This document shows, one piece after another, positions 32,575 through 40,438 of a stretch of 64,000 nt of DNA (its first letter is position 1; each line of letters begins with the position of its first letter). Source of the stretch: Blautia sp. (lineage in GTDB: Bacteria > Bacillota > Clostridia > Lachnospirales > Lachnospiraceae); NCBI GenBank assembly GCA_023667395.1, contig JAMPAC010000007.1, forward strand, positions 28,504-92,503, read 5' to 3'. A model generated the notes under the pieces. That model was not told the DNA's origin. It saw only the letters and a program-made list of their open reading frames with translations, and made no database searches. Position numbers and translations under genes: made by a program.

Positions 32575-33771
32575 ATGAACCAATTTGGGGTCCTTTACCG
32601 GTATGAACTGAAAAAGATCGTAAAACGCAGGCTTGTGCAGGTCACCTTTCTGGTCTGCCTGCTCCTGATCCTGTTGATGGCATCCACAGGACTGATCGGC
32701 AAGTATTATGTTGACGGCAAGGTGGCGGATACCCATTATCACATGTTCCTGGTGGACAGGGCATACGCCAGAAATCTGTCCGGCCGGAAGATCAATCAGG
32801 CGCTGCTGGAGGAAACGGCGGCGGCTTACGGGCGGATCCCGCCTGATGCGGACCGCTATACGCTGACGGAGGAATACCAGACCTACGCCCGCCCCTACAG
32901 CGCTGTTTTCAATATCATCCGCTCATGGACGCAACAGGGCCTCTCCGGGGTTACGGAATGGGAGCCGGATGAAAACGCCCTCTATTCCGCAAGGGGCGAT
33001 CTGCTGGAAGCGGACTGGGAATCCATGCTTCTCTCTGACGCGGAGAAAGCCTATTGGCGGGAAAAGGAAGCGCAACTGGAGATCCCCATGACCTTTTATT
33101 ATTATGACGGTTACAACACCCTGTTGCAAACTTTCACACCCATGGGACTGATCGTCCTCCTGTTCGTTGCCATAGCCCTGTCCGGCGTTTTCCCGGAAGA
33201 ACATGTACGGAAAACGGATCAGCTGATGCTAAGCAGCGCCAGGGGAAAGGACACCGTTTACTTTTCCAAGATATGCGCCGGCATGACCGTGGCGGCGGTC
33301 TTCTCCCTGCTGGCCACACTGCTGAACGGGGCACTGACCCTGGGGATCTATGGAACCGACGGCTTTGGAGCCGCCCTGCAGATACGGTATGACTACTCCT
33401 ATCCGCTTACTTTCGGCCAGGCCTGCATCCTCGCCTACGGGATCCTGATCCTTACGGCGGTTTTCATGGGCGTGCTGGTCATGATCCTGTCCGAGGCGCT
33501 GCACAATGGCATGGCGACCCTTGCGGTTTCCGTGGGCTTCCTGATCATGGGCGGCATATTCCGCATTCCCGCGCAATATCGGTTCCTGTCACAGTTATGG
33601 GCCTCACTGCCCACCAGCTTTCTGGACATAGAACGCATCTTCACCATACAGCCGGTCAGCCTGTTTGGCCGCTGCTGCACCCTCTGGCAGGCGGCGCCGC
33701 TTGCCTATCTTCTGTGCGGCATTGCCGCCGTGGCGGCAGGGAAGCGTATTTTCGCGGGGTATCTTGCTTAA
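32575..33771 (+). CDS. ABC transporter permease (ABC-2-like)
   Basis: The 398-aa protein has one N-terminal membrane helix (residues 20-40), a large extracytoplasmic domain (45-190) and then five or six hydrophobic segments (190-395). This is the plan of ABC-2 type exporters with a big outer loop. GGAGGT directly abuts an ATG at 32569, so the ATG at 32575, 6 nt away, is the better start. It pairs with the preceding ATPase. The substrate is unknown. Confidence 0.8.
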   Translation: MNQFGVLYRYELKKIVKRRLVQVTFLVCLLLILLMASTGLIGKYYVDGKVADTHYHMFLVDRAYARNLSGRKINQALLEETAAAYGRIPPDADRYTLTEEYQTYARPYSAVFNIIRSWTQQGLSGVTEWEPDENALYSARGDLLEADWESMLLSDAEKAYWREKEAQLEIPMTFYYYDGYNTLLQTFTPMGLIVLLFVAIALSGVFPEEHVRKTDQLMLSSARGKDTVYFSKICAGMTVAAVFSLLATLLNGALTLGIYGTDGFGAALQIRYDYSYPLTFGQACILAYGILILTAVFMGVLVMILSEALHNGMATLAVSVGFLIMGGIFRIPAQYRFLSQLWASLPTSFLDIERIFTIQPVSLFGRCCTLWQAAPLAYLLCGIAAVAAGKRIFAGYLA

Positions 33772-33876
33772 ATTGTATCATTTTTAAGCGAGAAAGTAAA
33801 GATGTACAAGACAACTGTTTTGTGGTATGCTTTAATCAAAATTTGCGCAGCAATCCGGGTTATGGGAGAAACAGCA

Positions 33877-34317
33877 ATGCGGTATGGTTCCATTTACTTG
33901 ATCGTTAAGGACTTTGACAAATCGGTTTCATTTTATGAGAAACTCTTTGATATGAAAGTAAGCGCTGTAAACGGAACACGTTTCGCCATGTTTCATAATA
34001 AAGGGCTCAACCTCTGCCTCATGAACGGTTATTATGACAGTGAAAATCCTGAGCAGGTAGTAACGAAAGGTGAGTATTGGGAAATATATGATAACCAAAG
34101 TGAAATTGCGAATAGTATAAATACCCGTAAGGTATTTATCAACTTAGGAGTGGAAGACCTGAAGGCAGAATACAATAGGATAAAAGAATTGGGAATTGCC
34201 GTGCAGATGACAGAAATCCGGTTTATAAATGTTTTTTCGCCATACTGGTATTTTACCTTTATGGATCCTGACGGAAATCCTATTGAAATCACAGGCGGCT
34301 ATACAGAAAAACTATGA
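33877..34317 (+). CDS. VOC (glyoxalase/bleomycin-resistance) family protein
   Basis: The 146-aa product has paired beta-alpha-beta motifs: YGSIYLIVKDFDKSVSFYEKLF at the N-terminus and WYFTFMDPDGNPIEITGGY at the C-terminus, whose Glu is the usual metal ligand. Such proteins include glyoxalases, dioxygenases and drug-binding proteins; no substrate can be assigned. GGGAGA lies 8 nt before ATG 33877. It begins an AT-rich stretch of three plus-strand genes unlike the flanking core genome, suggesting acquisition. Confidence 0.75.
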   Translation: MRYGSIYLIVKDFDKSVSFYEKLFDMKVSAVNGTRFAMFHNKGLNLCLMNGYYDSENPEQVVTKGEYWEIYDNQSEIANSINTRKVFINLGVEDLKAEYNRIKELGIAVQMTEIRFINVFSPYWYFTFMDPDGNPIEITGGYTEKL

Positions 34318-34333
34318 GAGGAGTATCAAATCT

Positions 34334-34834
34334 ATGGAAAAGGATATTCATTTATCGATAGACGGAATGGGAATCGTGTTTTATTCACCTGAAACAAATA
34401 AGAATATTCCTGAAGGCTGCAATTTTTTTGACGAAGAATACTCAAAACCGGAGGATGTGGCAAGGCACATCAAAAAGGGCGACGTGGTAGGTTTCTGTAC
34501 GGGGAGCAGCGGAAAGTTCACTCTAAAGTTCAGAGAGGGATACCCGGCGGAAGACCTGCTGGCAGAATATCCTGTTGCAATCCGTTTAGGTATTGACATC
34601 CAGGACACAAGGTTATGTGTGATCGATCTGTTTTGGCTGATGGAGTGGAGTACAGAGTGTCCTTCGGAACAGACTGTTTCCATAGATCCGGGATATTATC
34701 ATATAACATTATGCACAAGGAAACCGGATTCGGGGATCTGGGGAGATCAACAGACCATATTTGTCTATTTAAACAAGTTGGATTCCATGCCGGAATTGAT
34801 GTGGCCCGGCGTACCTTTGCTACTTCCACAGTGA
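34334..34834 (+). CDS. Hypothetical protein (166 aa)
   Basis: The product begins MEKDIHLSIDGMGIVFYSPE and is beta-rich with several aromatic and acidic residues, no membrane segment and no motif I recognise. AGGAG lies about 12 nt before the ATG at 34334; a longer frame from 34229 overlaps the VOC gene and is unlikely. Size, acidity and location beside another orphan resemble immunity proteins of polymorphic toxin systems, but this is only a guess. Confidence 0.6.
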   Translation: MEKDIHLSIDGMGIVFYSPETNKNIPEGCNFFDEEYSKPEDVARHIKKGDVVGFCTGSSGKFTLKFREGYPAEDLLAEYPVAIRLGIDIQDTRLCVIDLFWLMEWSTECPSEQTVSIDPGYYHITLCTRKPDSGIWGDQQTIFVYLNKLDSMPELMWPGVPLLLPQ

Positions 34835-34850
34835 CCCTTGGGGGCAAAAA

Positions 34851-35456
34851 ATGGATACACTACAACAGGAAATCAAGTATTTTCATGATATGCTGCAGCC
34901 AATACTGAAAAAGATTTTGCAACAGTATGATCAGAAAAACACACGGAAAATCTATCATACGATTGTCATGCCCTGCAAAAAGCTGATTCAAAAATGCTCC
35001 TGCAAAAGCAGTTCGGATACAGACCGTTTATGCTCCTTGGCATATTGGCTCTATATTTACGGCGATAAAGAACTGGCGTTGGAGATCTGTGAAATTGCCC
35101 ATAAAGCAAAGTTTTCATTTGAATTTCAAGCCTGGAATCACGGTATCCAAAATATTTACGGTCTTGAAATCCGTATCGCAAGAGAACTATTGGGTGAAGA
35201 TCGCAGAAATGATCTTCCATCAGATTTATTGGAATACTGTTTCTCAAAAAGGGTAAAAGAGGAACTCCGGTATCCACAGATTTTACGGGAAGATGAAATT
35301 GCTGCTTCCAGCAGCGGCTTTCTGGATACGGAATTATTTCTGGCTCTCACTAATATGATTGGTTTTGGCGAAACAGGATTGTATCCTGAGTTGAATCAGA
35401 ATTGGGAGAAAATGGAGGAAACCATAAGCATTTATATCGGCTGCCTGAAGGAATAG
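34851..35456 (+). CDS. Hypothetical helical protein (201 aa)
   Basis: The product is predicted almost entirely helical, with segments such as CSLAYWLYIYGDKELALEICEIAH that look TPR-like and suggest a protein-binding scaffold. It lies 16 nt after the previous gene and ends before a strong terminator. No catalytic motif is visible. Its low GC matches its upstream neighbour rather than the core genome. Confidence 0.6.
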   Translation: MDTLQQEIKYFHDMLQPILKKILQQYDQKNTRKIYHTIVMPCKKLIQKCSCKSSSDTDRLCSLAYWLYIYGDKELALEICEIAHKAKFSFEFQAWNHGIQNIYGLEIRIARELLGEDRRNDLPSDLLEYCFSKRVKEELRYPQILREDEIAASSSGFLDTELFLALTNMIGFGETGLYPELNQNWEKMEETISIYIGCLKE

Positions 35457-35486
35457 AAAAACATAATCCGTATTCATAATTGAGCA

Positions 35487-35526
35487 GAAAATTCCCCGGC
35501 TTCCTGTGACCTGCCGGGGAATTTTC
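35487..35526. terminator. Bidirectional intrinsic terminator
   Basis: AAAATTCCCCGG (35488-35499) pairs perfectly with CCGGGGAATTTT (35514-35525). The A/T-rich outer arms supply a U tract on both strands. It separates the plus-strand orphan genes from the minus-strand ankyrin gene. Confidence 0.8.
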
Positions 35527-35566
35527 TACCAATATCAATTTTGCATGGATATAGAATACACAAAAT

Positions 35567-36853
35567 TCAGACCATCAGTTCCAGCACATCCTCCAGCCCT
35601 TCTTCCACGGCAATCTGCATGGGCGTCACCTGCTGCTCGTTGGCGATATTATAGTCCGCGCCTTTCTTGATCAGGTATCTCGCTTCCTCGCAGCTTTTGT
35701 TTTTCAGCGCCAGATGGAGGATGGTGTTGCCAGCCTTATTCCTGGCGTTGAGATCCAGCCCCGCTTTCACCATGGGCTTCACCACACTCATATGGCACTG
35801 CCACTGCGCGTAAAGCAGGATCGCGGTGTTTCCGTTATTATCTTTCCGGTTCACATCGGCGCCTTTCTCGATCAGCAGCGGGGTGAGCACATTGGAGATA
35901 AATAAATGATAGTCCTGGGCAAGCATCAGCGGCGTCTGCCCGCCTTTGCCCGGGATATCGATATTCTTCAGGGCCTTGATCATCTCCGCCCGCTCTTCCA
36001 CGGTGATCTTTTTGAACCTGATCTTCTCGGAAACGGCCACATGGGCGGGCGTTTCTTCCTCCACGTTCTTCATGGTGTCGTCCGCTCCCGCATCCATAAG
36101 CATCTGCACGATCTTCGGGAAACCGTAGGCGCAGGCCGTATGCAGGGGAGTGGTTCCCCCTACGGCGGGCTGATCCTCCGTGATATTCACATCGATCCCC
36201 TTTTTGATCATGGCCTCCAGCGATTCAAAGTGATTGTTTTTGACCGCCGTGTGGATAGCGGAACTTCCGTCCCTGTCCAGCGCTTCCATGGATTCCACGC
36301 TGAAAAAGTCCATGGTTCGCGCCAGTTCCTGCTCCTCTTTTCCCCCCTGGAAAAAGGAGTTCATCCGGTTCCGGGACATCAGGATATGCGCCGGGGTTTT
36401 GCCGTTGACCAGAGCCTCGTCCAGATCGAGCCCCATCCGGGACAGCTTTTCGATCAGGGAATATTTGTCAAAGACCTGCTCGATCAGATGATCCCTGAAA
36501 TTCGTCCTGTTTCCGCGGTAATACCTTGCCTCGGTAAAGTCGATGTCCGATTCCGCCATAACATCCAGGAGTTCAAGCATCTTATCACTGTCAGTATCGT
36601 CGCTGTCAAAATGGCTGGAAAAATTCAGCAGTTTGGGCAGGGCTTCAAAAATATATTTTGTCTCGTCGTCATCATCCAAGTCTGCCTTGGCTATCATTCC
36701 CCGGAACATCTTCTTCATGTTCTCCGCGCGATCATCTTCCTCACCGTTCCTTATGTTATAGAACTGCAGCCGCTCGATCTCTTTCAGCAGCGTTTCCAGC
36801 GCTTTCTCACTTGGCAGGGTCATTACATCCACATCGTTTATGATTATTTCCAT
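35567..36853 (-). CDS. Ankyrin-repeat protein
   Basis: The 428-aa protein has an N-terminal helical region (1-130) and then about seven ankyrin repeats from about residue 165 to the end, visible as SAIHTAVKNNHFESLEAMIKKG, TPLHTACAYGFPKIVQMLM, TPLMLAQDYH, TAILLYAQWQC, TILHLALKNKSCEEARYLIK and TPMQIAVEEG. Ankyrin arrays bind proteins; the partner is unknown. There is no signal peptide, so it should be cytoplasmic. AGGAG precedes the ATG. It lies in an accessory region near the type-VII-like cluster. Confidence 0.85.
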   Translation of the reverse strand: MEIIINDVDVMTLPSEKALETLLKEIERLQFYNIRNGEEDDRAENMKKMFRGMIAKADLDDDDETKYIFEALPKLLNFSSHFDSDDTDSDKMLELLDVMAESDIDFTEARYYRGNRTNFRDHLIEQVFDKYSLIEKLSRMGLDLDEALVNGKTPAHILMSRNRMNSFFQGGKEEQELARTMDFFSVESMEALDRDGSSAIHTAVKNNHFESLEAMIKKGIDVNITEDQPAVGGTTPLHTACAYGFPKIVQMLMDAGADDTMKNVEEETPAHVAVSEKIRFKKITVEERAEMIKALKNIDIPGKGGQTPLMLAQDYHLFISNVLTPLLIEKGADVNRKDNNGNTAILLYAQWQCHMSVVKPMVKAGLDLNARNKAGNTILHLALKNKSCEEARYLIKKGADYNIANEQQVTPMQIAVEEGLEDVLELMV

Positions 36854-36915
36854 CTTTTTCTCCTGTCTTCCGCCTGGCCGTTTCTATGACAGCGGTGTCA
36901 CATACTGCCCCGGCT

Positions 36916-37485
36916 CTATTGTTCATTCAGCAGATGCTGGACAGCCTCCCACTGGATCACCGGAAGATTCTGCGCGCCGGAAGATGTCTGCTTCTTCTTC
37001 TGGTTGACCTTATTGATATTCAAAAGCAGGCTGACTATGGCAGCCACCGCTCCCGCAGCAAAGACCGCCAGGGGCAGGAGAATCGACTCATCCGAATAGC
37101 CGAAAAATGCTATCACGGCAAATACGATGCCGCACCCCAGAAAGACGATCGGATTCGTATACATGTCATCCTTCACACCTGACACCGCCCAGGACTGGGG
37201 CTTGTGGCAGAAAGGGCAGTTATCGTGGAATTCCGAAGTATATACCTTCTTTTCCGTCACGTTTTTATGTACGTTCTTGATCTCCTTCACAAGGTATTGG
37301 TGAGCCTGCTTGCGCAGCTTCTCATCCTGCGCGTCGCTGATCGTCTTAAAATGACTGTTATGGGTAGCGTTCGCCCCGGTAATGACCGCTACCATGGGAC
37401 CGCTGTCCTTCCCGCACTGCTCGCATTGAAACGAATACGGCAGTTCCACTTTTTCATTTCTCCTATGCTCGTAATATGAACCCAT
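36916..37485 (-). CDS. Zinc-ribbon membrane protein of unknown function
   Basis: The 189-aa product has two separated CxxC pairs (FQCEQCGK near residue 22 and NCPFCHKP near 95) that should bind zinc, then two adjacent membrane helices (about 115-155) and a basic Lys/Gln-rich tail. It is cytosolic-domain-first, membrane-anchored. The ATG at 37485 has AGGAGG 8 nt upstream; a longer frame to 37557 would translate part of the repeat element. I do not recognise the family. Confidence 0.65.
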   Translation of the reverse strand: MGSYYEHRRNEKVELPYSFQCEQCGKDSGPMVAVITGANATHNSHFKTISDAQDEKLRKQAHQYLVKEIKNVHKNVTEKKVYTSEFHDNCPFCHKPQSWAVSGVKDDMYTNPIVFLGCGIVFAVIAFFGYSDESILLPLAVFAAGAVAAIVSLLLNINKVNQKKKQTSSGAQNLPVIQWEAVQHLLNEQ

Positions 37486-37497
37486 TTGTAATCCTCC

Positions 37498-37777
37498 TAT
37501 TCCAGTTCCGTCTCTGCACTTCAACGCCCCTTGTTCTGAAAGAAATTTCATCTGCACAATTCGCAGCTGAAATTCCTTTCGGGCGTTTCCGTTCCGAGAC
37601 TGTTCTTATTCCAGTTCCGGTCTCTGCACTTCAACGCCCCTTGTTCTGAAAGAAATTTCATCTGCACAATTCGCAGCTGAAATTCCTTTCATGTGCCTTG
37701 GCACATTGCGCTCCCGTTCCGAGACTGTTCTTTTTTCTAATCGCCACTTGTGGCAATTTGCTTTGGTCTCTGCACCC
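37498..37777 (-). repeat. Tandem copies of the dispersed structured repeat
   Basis: Copy 1 (37498-37606, 109 bp) and copy 2 (37607-37731, 125 bp) share an identical block of about 70 bp and the same ends as the element at 21604. The middle forms a stem of about 18 bp (GAAAGAAATTTCATCTGC against GCAGCTGAAATTCCTTTC). Copy 2 differs by an added hairpin ATGTGC-CTTG-GCACAT. The conserved flank (AATCGCC...GGCAATTTG...GGTCTCT) runs to about 37777. It fills the gap between two minus-strand genes; I see no gene in it. Confidence 0.65.
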
Positions 37778-38704
37778 TTATTTACAGGTTAATATATCCA
37801 GTTCCTTATACTGCGCAATCCGTTGGTTGATGTCGTCCCAGGTGATCCTAGAGCGGACAAATTCGTAGTCGTCCTGAATGCGCGCCGTCTCCTGGCTGAT
37901 CTGGGGCAGCTGGGACAGATCCGTATTGCAGGTGCGCAGATAATAGTCCGGCAGGAGGGCACAGGGCACCAGCCCCATCTCCGCCTCGCTGTTCTCCTGC
38001 CCCTGGGTCAGGAGCCGCAGATGGCTGTCCAGGTACAGGTTCAGTTCCGTCAGCACCAGCAGGCCGTTTAAGTCAAAGGCCTGGATTGGCATACCGCCGG
38101 GAACCTCCGCCTGCTGCGTCATATCGGAAAAGCATTCATCGTCCCCCAGTTCATAAAGCCGGTCGCAGGTGTCCGCAAGGAATTGGAACTCCTCCTGCGT
38201 GATACGCTCCTGCAGAGAACGCAGGATCAGATCCACCGCCTGTCCCAGATTCCCCAGCACCTCGCAGCCGGGCAGTCCGGACAGACGCTCTCCCACCCTG
38301 ACCAGGCGCGCCATGGTCATCAGGCCCCACAGCCGGATCTGCAGGTCGTCCAGGAAAAGTCCAGCCTGTTCCTCCAGCCGCTCCGGAATCTCATTGGTCA
38401 AAAGGGGCATCTCCTCCAGTTTCCCGATCCGCTCGGAACAGTCGTCACAGAGGGACTCCGGTACCTGGTCGTACACATCGTCCCGGGAACTGAAAATAGT
38501 GTCTGACCGGCTCAGATACATCATCGCCCGGTTGGGGTCGTTGTTCTTCATGCAGTGAACCCCCATGTCATAGTAGATCTTTGCCAGCGCGGGCAGGTCG
38601 TTCCTCTCCTGCGCCCTTGCCAGCCGCTGCTCCAGTTCTTCCATATTCCGGGTGGGAAGGACATCCCGGAACAACTGCAGCAGGTCAAACAATTTGGAAC
38701 CCAT
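37778..38704 (-). CDS. Helical (TPR-like) protein of unknown function
   Basis: The 308-aa product is helical, with LAKIYYDMGVHCMKNNDPNRAMMYLSRSD resembling a TPR unit, followed by a CDDC pair (about 85-88) and an acidic C-terminal half. No signal peptide or membrane segment is seen. AGGAGG lies 9 nt before the ATG. Its downstream gap carries tandem repeat elements. I cannot assign a function; a scaffold or adaptor role is possible. Confidence 0.6.
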   Translation of the reverse strand: MGSKLFDLLQLFRDVLPTRNMEELEQRLARAQERNDLPALAKIYYDMGVHCMKNNDPNRAMMYLSRSDTIFSSRDDVYDQVPESLCDDCSERIGKLEEMPLLTNEIPERLEEQAGLFLDDLQIRLWGLMTMARLVRVGERLSGLPGCEVLGNLGQAVDLILRSLQERITQEEFQFLADTCDRLYELGDDECFSDMTQQAEVPGGMPIQAFDLNGLLVLTELNLYLDSHLRLLTQGQENSEAEMGLVPCALLPDYYLRTCNTDLSQLPQISQETARIQDDYEFVRSRITWDDINQRIAQYKELDILTCK

Positions 38705-38840
38705 AGTTACTACCTCCTATATGTATTGATATTTAAAACCCTCTCAAAGGCCAAACGGATCCGCATGATCCCAAGCGTCACCATCCCTATCATAGCACCT
38801 GAAAGAAGTATATTCAAGGAATTTGTTTCCAGTTCTGTTG

Positions 38841-38869
38841 TTGACTGACTTGTTTTCACGTGCTATGCT
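38841..38869 (+). promoter_or_regulatory. Promoter of the MBOAT/AlgX-like operon
   Basis: TTGACT (38841-38846) and TATGCT (38864-38869) are separated by 17 bp, about 37 bp before the MBOAT start codon. This is a good housekeeping promoter. Confidence 0.7.
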
Positions 38870-38905
38870 GATTTTGCCAAAACAATTTGCGAAAGGGTTT
38901 TTATC

Positions 38906-40306
38906 ATGCTTTTCAGTTCTGTTATGTTTATATGGATTTTTCTGCCCATAGTGCTGACGGTCAATCTCATACTGTCCTGCATCCGGTTCCAGAAGGAGGA
39001 AAACCGGTTCCGCGCCAAGAACCTGTTCCTCCTGTTTGCCAGCATGGTCTTTTATGCCTGGGGCGGCATCGGCTACCTGTTCCTTATGCTGTTTTCCATC
39101 CTGCTCAATTTCGTCGGCGGATACGCGGTGGGACGGCTGGCCCGCTCCCCGTCCCGGAAAAAGGCCTTTCTGGGGGCGGTTGTGGCGGTGAACCTGGGAC
39201 TGCTCTTTTATTTCAAATACTTTAACATGCTGGGGCTGTGGGAAGTGGCGCTGCCCATCGGCATTTCCTTTTTTACGTTCCAGGCAATGTCCTATGTCTT
39301 TGACGTTTACCGGGAAAAGACGCCCGTGCAGAGCCGTCTCTCCGATTTCGCGCTGTACGTCTCCCTTTTTCCCCAGCTGATCGCAGGCCCCATCGTCCAG
39401 TACGGGGACATAGAGGAGCAGCTGAAAAGCCGCCGGGAATCCCTGACCCTCTTTTTCGCCGGGCAGAAAAGGTTCTGCTATGGCATGGCAAAAAAGGTTG
39501 TGATCGCCAACGCCATGGCGGAAGCGGCCGACCAGATCTGGGCGCTGGAGACGACGGAACTGGGCGCTCCCGTGGCATGGCTGGGCATGATCGCCTATAC
39601 GCTGCAGATTTATTATGATTTTTCAGGCTATTCCGATATGGCCATCGGGATCGGGCGGATGCTGGGCTTCCAGTTTAAGGAAAATTTCCGCTACCCCTAT
39701 ACCTCCCTGTCCGTCCGGGAATTCTGGCGCAGATGGCATATCTCCCTGTCCTCCTGGTTTCGCGAATACGTCTACATACCCCTGGGAGGCAGCCGGGGGA
39801 CGCTTTTCCTGACCTGTCGGAATCTTTTTATCGTCTTTCTGCTGACAGGCATCTGGCATGGCGCCAACTTTACTTTCTGGGCATGGGGTCTTTACTATGC
39901 GGCGCTGATGCTGCTGGAAAGACTGTTCCTGGGCAGGCTGCTGGACAAGAATCCCCTTAAGCCGCTGAACTGGGTCTACACGATATTTGCCGTGATGGTG
40001 GGATGGGTATTCTTCCGCTCCGACAGCCTTATGGCGGCATGTGAATATATCAGGCAGCTGTTCAACTTTAACGCTTCCGAATACAGCGTTCTTTCGTTTC
40101 TGTCCATGAAAATGCTCCTGACACTGGCGGCTGCAGTGCTCTGCTCCGGGTTCCTGCAGCGGGCGCTTCAGGGACTTTGGGTCAAAATCCGGGGCAATAT
40201 CGTGATCATGACGGCGGATTCCGTCTTACAGCTGGCGCTGTTTGCCTATTCCATTGTGCTCATTGTCAGCGGCACGTACAACCCGTTCATCTATTTTCAG
40301 TTTTAG
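38906..40306 (+). CDS. MBOAT-family O-acyltransferase (AlgI-like)
   Basis: The 466-aa protein has 11 or so membrane segments and the MBOAT landmarks: PIGISFFTFQAMSYVFDVYR, YYDFSGYSDMAIGIGRMLGF, REFWRRWHISLSSWFREYVYIPLGG and the catalytic His in LTGIWHGANFTFWAWG. AlgI/PatA-like proteins pass acetyl groups across the membrane to a partner that modifies exopolysaccharide or cell wall glycans. The partner is very likely the next gene. It has its own promoter and is divergent from 37778. Confidence 0.92.
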   Translation: MLFSSVMFIWIFLPIVLTVNLILSCIRFQKEENRFRAKNLFLLFASMVFYAWGGIGYLFLMLFSILLNFVGGYAVGRLARSPSRKKAFLGAVVAVNLGLLFYFKYFNMLGLWEVALPIGISFFTFQAMSYVFDVYREKTPVQSRLSDFALYVSLFPQLIAGPIVQYGDIEEQLKSRRESLTLFFAGQKRFCYGMAKKVVIANAMAEAADQIWALETTELGAPVAWLGMIAYTLQIYYDFSGYSDMAIGIGRMLGFQFKENFRYPYTSLSVREFWRRWHISLSSWFREYVYIPLGGSRGTLFLTCRNLFIVFLLTGIWHGANFTFWAWGLYYAALMLLERLFLGRLLDKNPLKPLNWVYTIFAVMVGWVFFRSDSLMAACEYIRQLFNFNASEYSVLSFLSMKMLLTLAAAVLCSGFLQRALQGLWVKIRGNIVIMTADSVLQLALFAYSIVLIVSGTYNPFIYFQF

Positions 40307-40438
40307 GGAAACCGGGAAAGCAGCGTCCCAAAATTCCCACTATTCCAAATGCCGCTTGCGCGGTATGACGGGAAGTTTGGAGGCAAACTTCCAACTATTG
40401 AAATCAGTGCCTGCCGGAGGCGGGCATGGGGGTGTAAT

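Noticed and set aside
34229-34834. Longer version of the 166-aa gene
   Set aside because: It would overlap the VOC gene by 90 bases and lacks a ribosome site; ATG 34334 fits better.
36916-37557. Longer zinc-ribbon protein starting in the repeat
   Set aside because: The added residues come from the dispersed repeat, and a strong ribosome site fits the start at 37485.
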